From assembly GCA_963752935.1 (NCBI GenBank), contig CAVWAL010000008.1:682001-746000 (forward strand): a DNA stretch of 64,000 nucleotides, written 5' to 3'. Positions 16,860 to 25,735 of this stretch are shown piece after piece. Numbering within the stretch: position 1 is the stretch's first letter; the number at the start of each line of letters is the position of its first letter. Origin of the DNA: RI-153 sp963752935. Lineage in GTDB: Bacteria > Chloroflexota > Anaerolineae > Caldilineales > Caldilineaceae. Below the pieces are notes generated by a model that saw only the letters and a list, made by a program, of their open reading frames with translations, did not search any database and was not told where the DNA came from. The position numbers and the translations under genes are program-made.

Positions 16860-18299
16860 TTACCAGCCGTTGCGACCACCTGTGGTCGTAAAAAGGTGCG
16901 GCGGCAACTGCACGCCCGATGCCGCCAGCTTCTCAACAAACTTGGGACGCACGCCCGTAGCCGTAAAGTGACCCTGGATGCGCCCTTCGCTCAAGCCGGC
17001 GCGTGCAAAGACGAAGAGATCCTGCATCACAATGGTGTCGCCTTCCATGCCCTGCACCTCGGTGATTTTGACCACACGGCGAGTGCCGTCGGCCAGACGT
17101 TCCAGATGCACCACCAGATCAAAGGCCGATGCGATCTGTTCACGGATCGCGCGCAGTGGCAGTTCCATACCCGCCATCAGCACCATCGTCTCCACACGCG
17201 AGAGCGTGTCGCGCGGCCCGTTGGAGTGGATCGTGGTCAGCGAGCCATCGTGGCCCGTATTCATGGCCTGCAACATGTCCAACGCTTCGGGGCCACGACA
17301 CTCACCCACCACAATCCGGTCGGGGCGCATACGCAGGCTGTTGATCACAAGCTGGCGAATGGGCACCGCGCCCACGCCTTCGATATTGGGTGGTCGCGAC
17401 TCCAGCGAGATGACATGACGCTGCTGCAACTGCAGCTCGGCGGCGTCTTCGATGGTGATGATGCGCTCCTTAGGCGGAATAAAGGAGGAGAGCATGTTCA
17501 AAAAGGTCGTCTTACCGCTGGATGTACCACCCGAGACCACAATGTTGAGGGCGCCATGCACACACATTTGCAGGAACTCGACCATCTCGGTGGTCAGCGC
17601 CCCCATTTGGACCAGGTCGGCGGCGGTGAGGGCACGCCGGGCAAACTTACGGATGCTGATGCAGGGGCCGATCAGCGAGAGCGGCGGGATGATCACGTTG
17701 ACGCGACTGCCGTCGGCCAGACGTGCATCGACCATCGGGCTACTTTCGTCGATGCGACGCCCCAACGGGCGCACAATCCGTTCGATCACGCGCATCACCT
17801 GGGCGTTGTCTTTGAAACGCAGATTGGTCTCTTCGAGCACGCCGTTGCGCTCCACCACAATCATGTGCGGGCCGTTGACCATGACTTCGGTCACGGTTTC
17901 ATCCTGCATCAAGGTCTCGATGGGGCCCAGCCCGATAACATCGGCCACAAGGCGCTCAAACAGACCGTTGCGTTCAGTGCGCGTGATGGGCAGATCGATC
18001 GTGGACAGCGCCTCAGTGAAGAGACGCTCGAGGGTGCGGCGCACCTCCGCCACATCGTTGGCAGCCGCAGGATTCAGATCGGCCAGCAGTTGGCGCTGCA
18101 CCTGATCTAAGATGTCGTCGTAAGGATCGACGCGCAGATCGGGGCGGCCGGCGCCGGCACGTGCACGCGCCGGCATCGACGATACCGGCGGCAGTGACTG
18201 CCGGGAGGGTGGATCGCGTGGCGGCTGCGATGTACCATTGACGCCGTTGGGTTCGACGGGGGGCAGCCCACGCCGGCTGCGACGATTGTTCTCAAACAT
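16860..18299 (-). CDS. tadA: Tad/Flp pilus assembly ATPase CpaF/TadA
   Basis: The 479-aa protein is a type II/IV secretion ATPase of the TadA/CpaF branch. After a proline- and arginine-rich leader it has the N-terminal DPYDDILDQVQRQLLADL region. GLGPIETLMQDETVTEVMVNGP is the conserved entry to the catalytic core. Walker A is SGGTSSGKTTF (about 255-265), and Walker B lies in DRIVVGECRGPEALDMLQAMNTGHDGS. It should energise Flp pilin polymerisation at the cytoplasmic membrane with TadB and TadC. The gene starts at ATG 18299 behind AAAAGGA. Confidence 0.93.
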   Translation of the reverse strand: MFENNRRSRRGLPPVEPNGVNGTSQPPRDPPSRQSLPPVSSMPARARAGAGRPDLRVDPYDDILDQVQRQLLADLNPAAANDVAEVRRTLERLFTEALSTIDLPITRTERNGLFERLVADVIGLGPIETLMQDETVTEVMVNGPHMIVVERNGVLEETNLRFKDNAQVMRVIERIVRPLGRRIDESSPMVDARLADGSRVNVIIPPLSLIGPCISIRKFARRALTAADLVQMGALTTEMVEFLQMCVHGALNIVVSGGTSSGKTTFLNMLSSFIPPKERIITIEDAAELQLQQRHVISLESRPPNIEGVGAVPIRQLVINSLRMRPDRIVVGECRGPEALDMLQAMNTGHDGSLTTIHSNGPRDTLSRVETMVLMAGMELPLRAIREQIASAFDLVVHLERLADGTRRVVKITEVQGMEGDTIVMQDLFVFARAGLSEGRIQGHFTATGVRPKFVEKLAASGVQLPPHLFTTTGGRNGW

Positions 18300-18316
18300 A
18301 GAAAGTCCTTTTCACT

Positions 18317-20188
18317 TTATTTCACCCAGATGGGGTCGTATTCATCCCAGCCCACGTTGCTGATGTTGCGCTGCTCGTCACCGCCTGCACCCATCACCCA
18401 GATCTGCTTGACGCCGGTGCGGTTAGACCAGAAAACAATCTGACCGCCATCCGGCGACCAGGAGGGGTGCTTGTCCCATTCCCACGTGTTGTTGGTAAGC
18501 TTGCGCGGTTCGGCGCCATCCGCCCACGATGTCCAGATGTCGTCGCTGCGGTGCTCCTGGCTAACGAAGGCAATATGCTGTCCATCAGGCGACCAGACCG
18601 GGTTATAACTCACGCCGTAAAAGAAGGTGATCTGACGGTCGCCGCCGCCTTTCTCGGCCAACCAGATTTGGGCCGAGTTGCCGCCGTCGCGCACGAAGAG
18701 CAGGCGCTCGCCCGACCAGGCCTCGGCCTGTTGCAGCTCGTTGTACTGCCGCTCTAGATCGGCGTTGTTGCCCAGATAGGTGCGGTTCTCGCCTGAGGCA
18801 TCCATGGCCCAGAAGCCCGGCTGATCTCTGTTGTCGGACTTAAAGACAATGCGCCCGCCCTGGGCCAGGATCGATGATGGCGTGGGCGTCGGCGTGGGGG
18901 GCACGGGTGTCGGCGTCGGCGGATCTGGCACCGGGCCGCCTACACCACCCACAAAGGCAACGCTGCGCGCCGGCACAACGGGGGCAGGCGTTGCCGTAGG
19001 CGATGTCTGGGCCAAACCGGATCGGGCGCGACCCGTGTCGTCTACGGGCAAGGATCGGGCCTGGCTATACAGTTGATTGGCCCTTTCCACATCGCCGTTG
19101 GCCTGATACTCGTCGGCCAGTTCGATCAGAGAATCGTAGAGTAGTTCCACGGCCAGGCCGCCCACAAAATCAGGCCGCACCTCGTAGACCTTCTCCAGGC
19201 CGTCCACCGCATCCTGCCACTCGCCGGCGGCATGGGCCTCGGCGCCGTCCAGATAGTTGCGCACCAGGTTGCGTTCGGGCAACCCCTGATCGTGACGTGG
19301 CGCCAACTGGATCAGCTTGTTCAGCAGGGCCAGCGCCGCCGGCAAACGGTCAGGGTCGGCCTCTGCCACAATGGCCTGCGCCTCCTGTAAATACAGGGCA
19401 ATCAGACGCTCTTCCACCCGGCTCTTCTGATAATCAGGATTCAGCTCCTGCAACGCCTCATAGGCAGCAATCGCCTCGTTGCGCTGCACTTCGCCCATTT
19501 TATCCAGTAGATCGGCCTGCAAGTAGAGCTGCTGCTGCTCGACCAGCCGGTCGATGCGGGCCAGCCGCTGATTCACATCTTTGTATGGCTCCGGGTGGCG
19601 GCCGGCGATGTCTTGAAAGATGATGGTGGATGTGCCGTAGTCGCCCTCGTCCATCAGGGCCACGGCCTTTCTGTAGAGGTCAAGCACCTGGCTCTTGTAC
19701 TCGATCGTGCTGAGCAGGCCCTTTGCCCTGACCTTGTCGGGCTCCCTGACCAGCACCTTCTCTTGCAGCAGCGTGCGCGCTTCATCAAAGCGTTCCTGCT
19801 CGGCCAGCCCCTCGGCCTGGGTCAGGGCGCCCTCGATCTGGCGGGTCTGCTGTGCTTCCGCCAGCATCGGCCGCATCACCGAATTGGTGAAGCGCACGGC
19901 CAGCAAGACAAAGATGGCCAACACAGCCAGCACAAAAAGGGGCACGAAAGCGCTCCAGCCCGGCAAGATCCAGTTCTTGGCGCGCACCCTGCTGCCGGCA
20001 TCGAGATCGGCCTTGAATTGGGCCATCTCCAGGGCGCTCTGGACACGACTGTTTTCAGGATAGCGTGCTGCCAGAGACGAAAGGCTGTCCAGCGCCTGCG
20101 CCCACTTTCCATCCTGCATAGAGGTCATGGCAGCGCGATAGAGCGGATCTTCGCTGGGTGAGGGCTCAGGAGGGTAGGCAACGGTCAT
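18317..20188 (-). CDS. TPR and PD40 beta-propeller membrane protein
   Basis: The 623-aa product has an N-terminal TPR-like segment (15-70). One membrane helix follows (about 80-110, LPGWSAFVPLFVLAVLAIFVLLAV), and then a long helical TPR region (115-390). A PTPTPVPPTPTPTPS linker leads to a C-terminal TolB/PD40-like propeller with SPDGQHIAFVSQ and SPDGGQIVFWSN repeats. It probably spans the membrane, with the propeller outside. Position between tadC and tadA suggests a pilus assembly or scaffold part, perhaps replacing TadD. AAAGAGGAG precedes the ATG. Confidence 0.78.
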   Translation of the reverse strand: MTVAYPPEPSPSEDPLYRAAMTSMQDGKWAQALDSLSSLAARYPENSRVQSALEMAQFKADLDAGSRVRAKNWILPGWSAFVPLFVLAVLAIFVLLAVRFTNSVMRPMLAEAQQTRQIEGALTQAEGLAEQERFDEARTLLQEKVLVREPDKVRAKGLLSTIEYKSQVLDLYRKAVALMDEGDYGTSTIIFQDIAGRHPEPYKDVNQRLARIDRLVEQQQLYLQADLLDKMGEVQRNEAIAAYEALQELNPDYQKSRVEERLIALYLQEAQAIVAEADPDRLPAALALLNKLIQLAPRHDQGLPERNLVRNYLDGAEAHAAGEWQDAVDGLEKVYEVRPDFVGGLAVELLYDSLIELADEYQANGDVERANQLYSQARSLPVDDTGRARSGLAQTSPTATPAPVVPARSVAFVGGVGGPVPDPPTPTPVPPTPTPTPSSILAQGGRIVFKSDNRDQPGFWAMDASGENRTYLGNNADLERQYNELQQAEAWSGERLLFVRDGGNSAQIWLAEKGGGDRQITFFYGVSYNPVWSPDGQHIAFVSQEHRSDDIWTSWADGAEPRKLTNNTWEWDKHPSWSPDGGQIVFWSNRTGVKQIWVMGAGGDEQRNISNVGWDEYDPIWVK

Positions 20189-20208
20189 GATGCAAAGCTC
20201 CTCTTTGG

Positions 20209-21165
20209 TTAGCCGCCAATACCGCTGGTGGCGCCGGTTAGCAGCGTCATAATGCGTGGGAAAGCAGGACCCAAGACGACGACGAAGATGGAAGGAAAGA
20301 TCAAGAAGACCACCACCATCACGATTTTGACCGAGGCCTGGCGTGCCGTCTCCTCGGCCATCTGGCGACGTTTGAGACGCATCTGCTCGGCCTGACTGTT
20401 AAGCACCTGCGCAATGCTGATCCCCAGTTGGTTCGACTGCACGAGCACGGCCACGAAGGCGCTGATCTCGTCGACGGCCACGCGCGCCGCCATCCGTTGC
20501 AGCGCCTCGTCGCGCCCGGTGCCCACCCGCATCTCGCTGACAACTCGGCGGAACTCCCGCGTCAGGGCGTTGTCCCACTTCTGGCTGACCCGCAGCAAGG
20601 CCGACTCGAAGGCCAACCCCGCCTCAACCCCAATCGTGAGCATGTCCAGCACGTCGGGCAGGGCGCGTAAGATCTGGTGCTGTCGCTTGCGCGCCGCCCG
20701 CCCTAACCAGAACGAGGGCAGCAGGTAGCCGATCAAGGCGGCCACCAGGGCATTGCGCAGCGCCACGGCAAAGGGCTGCGACACGGCCATCAGAAAGAAA
20801 GAGCCGCCGCCCAGCAAGAGCAGCATAAGCAGCCGCAGCCCCATAAAGTCGAGCACAGAGAGGTTGCCGGGCCGCCCCGCCTTCTGCAGTCGTTCTTCGG
20901 TCTTGGCCCAATTGCTCTTGGGCGTGTAGCGCCCCAGCACGTGGATGGTACGGCGCAACGCCACGCTCAGCGGAGGTCGGGGTGGACGCGCACGCCCTTT
21001 CTGTGCCCCTACATAGCCGGCCAGCCGATCCTGGTATTGGCCGGCAGGGCTGCGCAGTGCGGTGGCCGCCATCCACAGCAAATAGACGGCCAACCCCACC
21101 AACAGACCAAAGGTTAGCGGCGAACTAAGCGCGGCGGCCAGATCCAAAGAGTCAAATCCGTCCAT
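20209..21165 (-). CDS. tadC: Tad platform protein TadC (GspF domain)
   Basis: The 318-aa membrane protein has a type II secretion F domain. The central cytoplasmic region (LPDVLDMLTIGVEAGLAFESALLRVSQ, then GISIAQVLNSQAEQMRLKRRQMAEE) is flanked by an N-terminal helix pair and a C-terminal helix pair. As TadC, it forms the inner-membrane platform with TadB. Its ATG lies 4 bp after the tadB stop, and a GAGGT ribosome site overlaps that stop. Confidence 0.9.
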   Translation of the reverse strand: MDGFDSLDLAAALSSPLTFGLLVGLAVYLLWMAATALRSPAGQYQDRLAGYVGAQKGRARPPRPPLSVALRRTIHVLGRYTPKSNWAKTEERLQKAGRPGNLSVLDFMGLRLLMLLLLGGGSFFLMAVSQPFAVALRNALVAALIGYLLPSFWLGRAARKRQHQILRALPDVLDMLTIGVEAGLAFESALLRVSQKWDNALTREFRRVVSEMRVGTGRDEALQRMAARVAVDEISAFVAVLVQSNQLGISIAQVLNSQAEQMRLKRRQMAEETARQASVKIVMVVVFLIFPSIFVVVLGPAFPRIMTLLTGATSGIGG

Positions 21166-21169
21166 CAGT

Positions 21170-22111
21170 CTAGACCTCGATATCGACGATACGGTTGATC
21201 AGGTAGAAGGCCAGCAAGGTCCCCAGCACAGAGACAACCGGCAGCAGCCGGATCAGACCTGGCTCGAAAAAGGGGTCAAAGTAGTCCCGGTTGCCCGTCC
21301 ACAAGATGAGGGCCAGCGCAACCGGTTCCACCGCCAGAATGTAGCCGGTTAGGCGCTGTTGCGCCGTCAGCACACCCACCTCGCGGCGGATGCGGATACG
21401 CTCGCGGATCGTGGTGGCAATGTTGGCCAGGGTGTTGGCCAGGTTGCCGCCCACCTCCTGCTGCACCTTGATGGCCAGGGTCATCATCTCTAGATCGTCG
21501 CTGCCCACCCGTTCCACCATATCATCCAACGCCCGTGGCAGCGGCAGCCCCAGATCCAGCGCCTGCACCGTGCGCCCAAATTCCTCTGAGGCCGGCGGGC
21601 GCATTTGCTCCACCAGGTGCTGCATCGACTGGTGCAGGCCATAGCCTGAACGCAGGGCGCCGATCAACAGGGCCAGCACATCGGGCAGTTGTTCGGTAAA
21701 GGCACGGCGCCGTCTGTTCTGCATAAAACGCAGCCACTGGATGGGCAAGTAGGCGAAGATAGACCCTAACAGCGCGCCGGCGAAGAAGTTGACACCCACC
21801 GCCCCCACCAGGAAGCCCACCAGACCGGCCAGGATAATGATCAGCACGAACTCGGCCACGGTCAGCGGCAATGCGGCCCGGTAGAGAGACCGCGCCAGAC
21901 CCGGTCCCCACCGTGAGCGGCCAACCCAGGCCGTCAGCAGGGGCAGGCGGCGCTGCGGCCGATCATAGAACTCGTCGACGTCGCGGCCTTCGGTATACTC
22001 CTTTAAGCGGTCGTCAATTGGATCGCGGCGGTCAAACAGTCGATAGATGGCGATGGCAAAGAGGAAGACCGAGAGACCAATTAGCAGGCCGAAGGAAAGG
22101 GGCGAGACCAT
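21170..22111 (-). CDS. tadB: Tad platform protein TadB (GspF domain)
   Basis: The 313-aa product carries the T2SF domain with LPDVLALLIGALRSGYGLHQSMQHL and VGGNLANTLANIATTIRERIRIRREVGVLTAQ, plus membrane helices at both ends. It is the second platform component of the Flp pilus machine. The gene starts 2 bp after the stop of tadZ and is followed at 4 bp by tadC, a tightly packed operon. TadB and TadC assignment follows gene order and the longer N-terminal region. Confidence 0.9.
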   Translation of the reverse strand: MVSPLSFGLLIGLSVFLFAIAIYRLFDRRDPIDDRLKEYTEGRDVDEFYDRPQRRLPLLTAWVGRSRWGPGLARSLYRAALPLTVAEFVLIIILAGLVGFLVGAVGVNFFAGALLGSIFAYLPIQWLRFMQNRRRRAFTEQLPDVLALLIGALRSGYGLHQSMQHLVEQMRPPASEEFGRTVQALDLGLPLPRALDDMVERVGSDDLEMMTLAIKVQQEVGGNLANTLANIATTIRERIRIRREVGVLTAQQRLTGYILAVEPVALALILWTGNRDYFDPFFEPGLIRLLPVVSVLGTLLAFYLINRIVDIEV

Positions 22112-22113
22112 GG

Positions 22114-23385
22114 CTACTGACTCCGTGTGTATTCGAGCTGCTCGCCACCGTTTGACCGCTTAAATAGCCGGCGTAGAAATCCAGCGTTGGCGACCCGACC
22201 GTCGGCGACCGGTGCAGAACGGGGCGATCGATCGGCCAGTTGGCGGGCCAGGCTGTAGAGGGCTCGCGCCACCGCGCTGCGTGGATGGCTGAGCACCAGG
22301 GGTACCCCACGGTTGATGCTGTGCGTTACCAGACCCTGATCGTCGGGCACGACATGGCGCACCTGGATCTTCAGACGATCCTCGATGGCGGCACGCGTGA
22401 TCCCGCCGCGGATACTGGAGCGGTTGAGCACCACCCAGATCTTCTCGTCTGGGTAGCTGCGCTCGCGCATCTGATCGAGCATGATGCGTGTGTTGCGCAG
22501 CCCCACCATTTCGGGCAAGACGTTGAGCACAATCTGGTCGGCCGCATCTAAAAAGGTAAACATGGTCTCGTCCTGCGGCAGCCCCGTATCCACCACCGTC
22601 CAGGCGAAGCTGCGTTTAAACTGAGCCATCATCTGTTGCACCTGGGGCACAGGGATGGGGTCGACGAGATCGCCCGGCGGCGGCGCCAACAGCACACGCA
22701 GGCCGGTGCTATGGCTGGCCAGAATGCTATCCAACAGATCGCCGTCGAGTTGGGCCAGTCGCGGCAGTAGATCAAGCATGTCGGTCTCGCCGTGGATGTT
22801 AAGCGCCACATCGAGGGCGGGCGAGGCGAAGTCGGCGTCGACCAGCACAAGTGACTGTTTGGTCTGTTGGTGGAGGGCGATGGCGGTGTTGATGGCCAGG
22901 GTAGTGCGGCCGGTGCCACCTTTGGGCGCACACCAGGCCAGGATGCGCCCGCTCTGCGCTGCCGCGACGCCCCGTTTGGCCACAGGCGCCGCCGCCATCT
23001 GACCCAACACCTGGCGCAGGGTCTCACCCAGTTCGCCGGGATCGACGGGTTTGGTGACAAAAGCCCGCGCGCCCGACAGCATGGCGCCGCGGGCCAGTGA
23101 CATCTCATCGCGGCCGACCAGGGCCAGCACAGCCGAGCCGGGCATCTGCGCCACCAGGCTGCGGATCAAGCGCGCCGGATCGCCTCCGCCCAGATCGTTG
23201 TCCACTAGGATCACGTGTGGCACCAGATCCCGGCTGCGCCCTTCGGTCAGCTCCGGCTGAGAGACCCAGTAGAGACGGTAATCGCCGGTGCGGCCCTCTA
23301 AAGCGTGAGCCACGGTCTCGCGGCCGGCCTCATTGCCGCCTACGAGTAATATACGAAGTGTTTCACCGGAAAGATAGCCTGCCAA
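22114..23385 (-). CDS. tadZ: TadZ/CpaE-like localisation ATPase
   Basis: The 423-aa protein has an N-terminal receiver-like domain (residues 10-130, ILLVGGNEAGRETVAHAL, VDNDLGG, TKPVDPGEL) and a MinD/ParA-type ATPase. The deviant Walker A is KGGTGRTT near residue 155, followed by LVLVDADFASPALDVALN. TadZ/CpaE proteins position the pilus machine at a pole or focus. The start codon is TTG at 23385, supported by a strong AGGAGG 5 nt upstream; no ATG fits better. Confidence 0.9.
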   Translation of the reverse strand: MAGYLSGETLRILLVGGNEAGRETVAHALEGRTGDYRLYWVSQPELTEGRSRDLVPHVILVDNDLGGGDPARLIRSLVAQMPGSAVLALVGRDEMSLARGAMLSGARAFVTKPVDPGELGETLRQVLGQMAAAPVAKRGVAAAQSGRILAWCAPKGGTGRTTLAINTAIALHQQTKQSLVLVDADFASPALDVALNIHGETDMLDLLPRLAQLDGDLLDSILASHSTGLRVLLAPPPGDLVDPIPVPQVQQMMAQFKRSFAWTVVDTGLPQDETMFTFLDAADQIVLNVLPEMVGLRNTRIMLDQMRERSYPDEKIWVVLNRSSIRGGITRAAIEDRLKIQVRHVVPDDQGLVTHSINRGVPLVLSHPRSAVARALYSLARQLADRSPRSAPVADGRVANAGFLRRLFKRSNGGEQLEYTRSQ

Positions 23386-23425
23386 GAGAACCTCCTGTGG
23401 TGCAAAAGACGACTGTCATATTGCC

Positions 23426-24187
23426 TTAGCGGGGGATGCTCCAGCCGTTGACAATGTACTCTTCGTCCACCGGATCCAGATCGAATTCCTGGTCGTCATC
23501 GGGGGCGCGCAGCACGAGATCGATCTTGGCGCCCATGTCCAACATCTGCTTGAGCACCAACACATCCTGGGGATCGAGCATGAGCAGCAGCGCGCGTGGA
23601 TCGACGGGCGAGGTGGCGCCCTCGGGCACAGTACCGCCTATCATGGCCGAGAGCGAGACGTTTTGCAGCAGGCTGAAAGTCATCTTTTCTGCCTTGCTGC
23701 CGCCATTACCTGTAAAGTCGAACGAAAAGATCAGATCCACGCGGTCGCCCGCCTTAAGCACACCGATGTTGCTCATCAGATCCGATGGGGGGACGGCAAA
23801 TAGCACCTGCCCCTCCTCCATGAGGAGAGCAGTGCGCCCGTTGCCGGTTATATGATCGGGATCGGCCAGGCGCTGCCCGAGGATCACCTCACCCGGGTAG
23901 AGATCTACCAGCGTGATCTTGCCCACGGCCTCTTCCAGCGTGCTAAGCGCGCCGTCGGGCAGCGAGTCCACCGGCAACTGGCGCAGCTCCACACTCTCCG
24001 AGGTGAGCAGGCTGCGCACGCCCACGGTTTCTATAGCCACCACGGCCTCGACCAGCGCCGCCGGTGCTAGGGTAGAGACCTGGGCCGGACCAGGCGCCGG
24101 CGTCGCCCGGCTCAGAAAGGCAAAGGCCACGACGCCCGCAATCAAGGCGACGGCCAGACCGCTGATCAACCACAGTAGACCACGCAT
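23426..24187 (-). CDS. cpaB: Flp pilus assembly protein CpaB/RcpC
   Basis: The 253-aa product has an N-terminal membrane anchor (LLWLISGLAVALIAGVVAFAFL) and a SAF-like domain (LPDGALSTLEEAVGKITLVDLYPGEVILGQRL). An RcpC/CpaB region follows (LKAGDRVDLIFSFDFTG, LMLDPQDVLVLKQMLD). In Gram-negative Tad systems this protein works beside the outer-membrane secretin. No secretin gene is present here, so in this presumed single-membrane organism it probably acts in the wall or on the outer face of the membrane. Confidence 0.88.
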   Translation of the reverse strand: MRGLLWLISGLAVALIAGVVAFAFLSRATPAPGPAQVSTLAPAALVEAVVAIETVGVRSLLTSESVELRQLPVDSLPDGALSTLEEAVGKITLVDLYPGEVILGQRLADPDHITGNGRTALLMEEGQVLFAVPPSDLMSNIGVLKAGDRVDLIFSFDFTGNGGSKAEKMTFSLLQNVSLSAMIGGTVPEGATSPVDPRALLLMLDPQDVLVLKQMLDMGAKIDLVLRAPDDDQEFDLDPVDEEYIVNGWSIPR

Positions 24188-24196
24188 ATGTCCTTC

Positions 24197-24622
24197 TCAC
24201 TCTCTATTCATGCTGGCGGCAGCGCGCAACACAATCGTGCCGTCACCGCCCACAATGCTGATCATAGGGCCCGAAATCAGGCTGGTTGAATAGGTGACCG
24301 TGACGCTGATCACAGAACCATCCGGCAACCCCTGCACGGTATAACCCAGGCAGGGCAGACTGGGACAGCTCGCAGGGTCGGCCTGACGGGGTAGGCCTAC
24401 GGCACTGCTCTCGATCACATCTTCAACCTGGGCTGCCGTCATACCGTTGATGATCCCTGCGCGTGCGCCCTCGCGGGCGGCGTTGGCAATCGTGTTATAA
24501 GACCAAAAGAGGATGCTGAACTCAATCAGGCCGAGGATGACGATCAGAAGCAGGGGCAGGATGAGGGCGAATTCAACTAGGTCCTGTCCTTCCTCCCTTC
24601 GCAACCGTTTGGTCATCATCAT
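24197..24622 (-). CDS. tadE: TadE-like pseudopilin (first copy)
   Basis: This 141-aa TadE-family protein contains RREEGQDLVEFALILPLLL, whose processing region nearly matches that of the Flp pilin just upstream (RREEGQDLIEYALII). Both probably use the same prepilin peptidase. NTIANAAREGARAG follows the helix, as is normal for TadE. The start may be any of three successive ATGs at 24622, 24619 or 24616; none has a strong ribosome site. A cysteine pair (CPSLPC) lies in the exported part. Confidence 0.87.
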   Translation of the reverse strand: MMMTKRLRREEGQDLVEFALILPLLLIVILGLIEFSILFWSYNTIANAAREGARAGIINGMTAAQVEDVIESSAVGLPRQADPASCPSLPCLGYTVQGLPDGSVISVTVTYSTSLISGPMISIVGGDGTIVLRAAASMNRE

Positions 24623-24912
24623 ACTTCTACTCTATCTGTGTCTGGTGGAGGGGAATGCGCACACAAAAACACGAAGAGGATGCTGCTTGATTGTAGTGTC
24701 ATGTCAACGGTCACGTGATGGTAATTTTGTAGAGGCGCTGCTTCACTCCACAGTATGCTGCGCACAGTAGTGCTACACAGTAGATCACTCTTGACGCTCA
24801 GTAGTAAGCGATCTGAGTGACTGAGTCGAACCCTGCCGCTATCAGCGTCCTCGCTGACTGCTGTCCAGGCTCGACTACGGCATACGCAGCAGTATAACCA
24901 CCAAGCCACGTG
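24623..24912. other. Gap between flp and tadE1
   Basis: The 290 bases between the pilin and tadE1 contain no convincing gene. A large gap after a major pilin gene commonly allows higher pilin expression than the assembly genes. No clear T-tailed hairpin was seen. Confidence 0.4.
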
Positions 24913-25083
24913 CTAATTGCATGTCCACAAACCGCTGATCTGATCGCCCAGTGCGCTCAGGCCAACGACAGCAGCCACCACAAGCAGCACAATGATCAGG
25001 GCGTACTCAATAAGGTCCTGGCCTTCTTCCCGGCGGAGCAGGGCATTCAACTCATTCTGCAGACGAAGATAGAAATGCAACAT
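24913..25083 (-). CDS. flp: Flp/Fap-type pilin
   Basis: This 56-aa gene is preceded by a near-perfect AAGGAGG ribosome site 7 bp before ATG 25083. The product is a classic Flp pilin. It has a leader ending RREEG, then QDLIEYALIIVLLVVAAVVGLSALG as the hydrophobic pilin helix, and a short tail with one cysteine (GLWTCN). Cleavage is expected after the glycine, leaving Glu at mature position 5. It is the first gene of the Tad cluster and the likely major fibre subunit. Confidence 0.92.
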   Translation of the reverse strand: MLHFYLRLQNELNALLRREEGQDLIEYALIIVLLVVAAVVGLSALGDQISGLWTCN

Positions 25084-25735
25084 GGTTCTTCCTCCTTAAA
25101 GGAATGGGGTAAGGGAAACGGAGAAAAGAGATGGTAGTAGGTAACTGTAAAGCTCTCGAAGCGGTGGGAACAATCACGGACACGAAGCCGGCCAGAGTTG
25201 CAAAGGGACTGCCAATCCTCACAAGGCTATGGCTTCTGTTGGCTTTGGGGCGGTGTCTCTCCTCTTGGAGCTTGGCTCCATGGTGCGGGAAGACTGTCGT
25301 CTGTCTTCATCTGCTCGATGTCACTGAGTCTAGCACCTTTTCCGTCGGGGGCGATCAGCTCTTTGTTCACAATTAGCTTACAATTCACGTCTTCCCATGT
25401 CCGCATTTGCCTTTTCTCCGGCCAAACAGTCAGGTTAATCATAAATCTACCACCGCAGAGCGCGTGTTGCTTGCGACGCCGAAGTCTGGGTCGCCGGGCA
25501 ACCACCTGCTTCTGAGTCTAGCAGACAGAGCGCCGGCTTGATCGGCCAAAAGCTAACAAGAAGGTTACAGTCTCTTTGCCTATTACCATACTGTCAGCTC
25601 TCTGTTAACATTTAGCCCTGTTTTCAATCACCGGCTCCGCTATAATGCAGAAAGCCATAGCTCCTTGAAAGCGCACCACGCCGGTAGAACCAAGAAGGCA
25701 GACTCAAGAATTGGTCGGTGGAAAGAGAATGTCGC
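25084..25735. other. Divergent intergenic region between flp and the glycan operon
   Basis: These 652 bases separate the Tad cluster (-) from the glycan operon (+). A -10-like TATAAT lies at 25641-25646, facing the glycan operon. No RNA gene was found. A 71-codon frame on the - strand (25227-25442) has a weak ribosome site but no recognisable features. Confidence 0.5.
25641..25646 (+). promoter_or_regulatory. Candidate -10 element of the glycan operon
   Basis: A perfect TATAAT lies 89 bp before ATG 25736. The -35 region at 17-bp spacing reads CTGTTT, a weak match to TTGACA. It is plausible as the main promoter of the 25.7-34.2 kb operon. Confidence 0.45.

Noticed and set aside
16725..18110. 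Long open frame opposite the TadA gene (461 codons)
   Set aside because: Histidine-, arginine- and glutamine-rich shadow of the cpaF/tadA coding strand, with no domain signal.
25227..25442. 71-codon frame in the flp/glycan intergenic region
   Set aside because: A weak GGTGG precedes ATG 25442, but the product has no recognisable features or composition bias.
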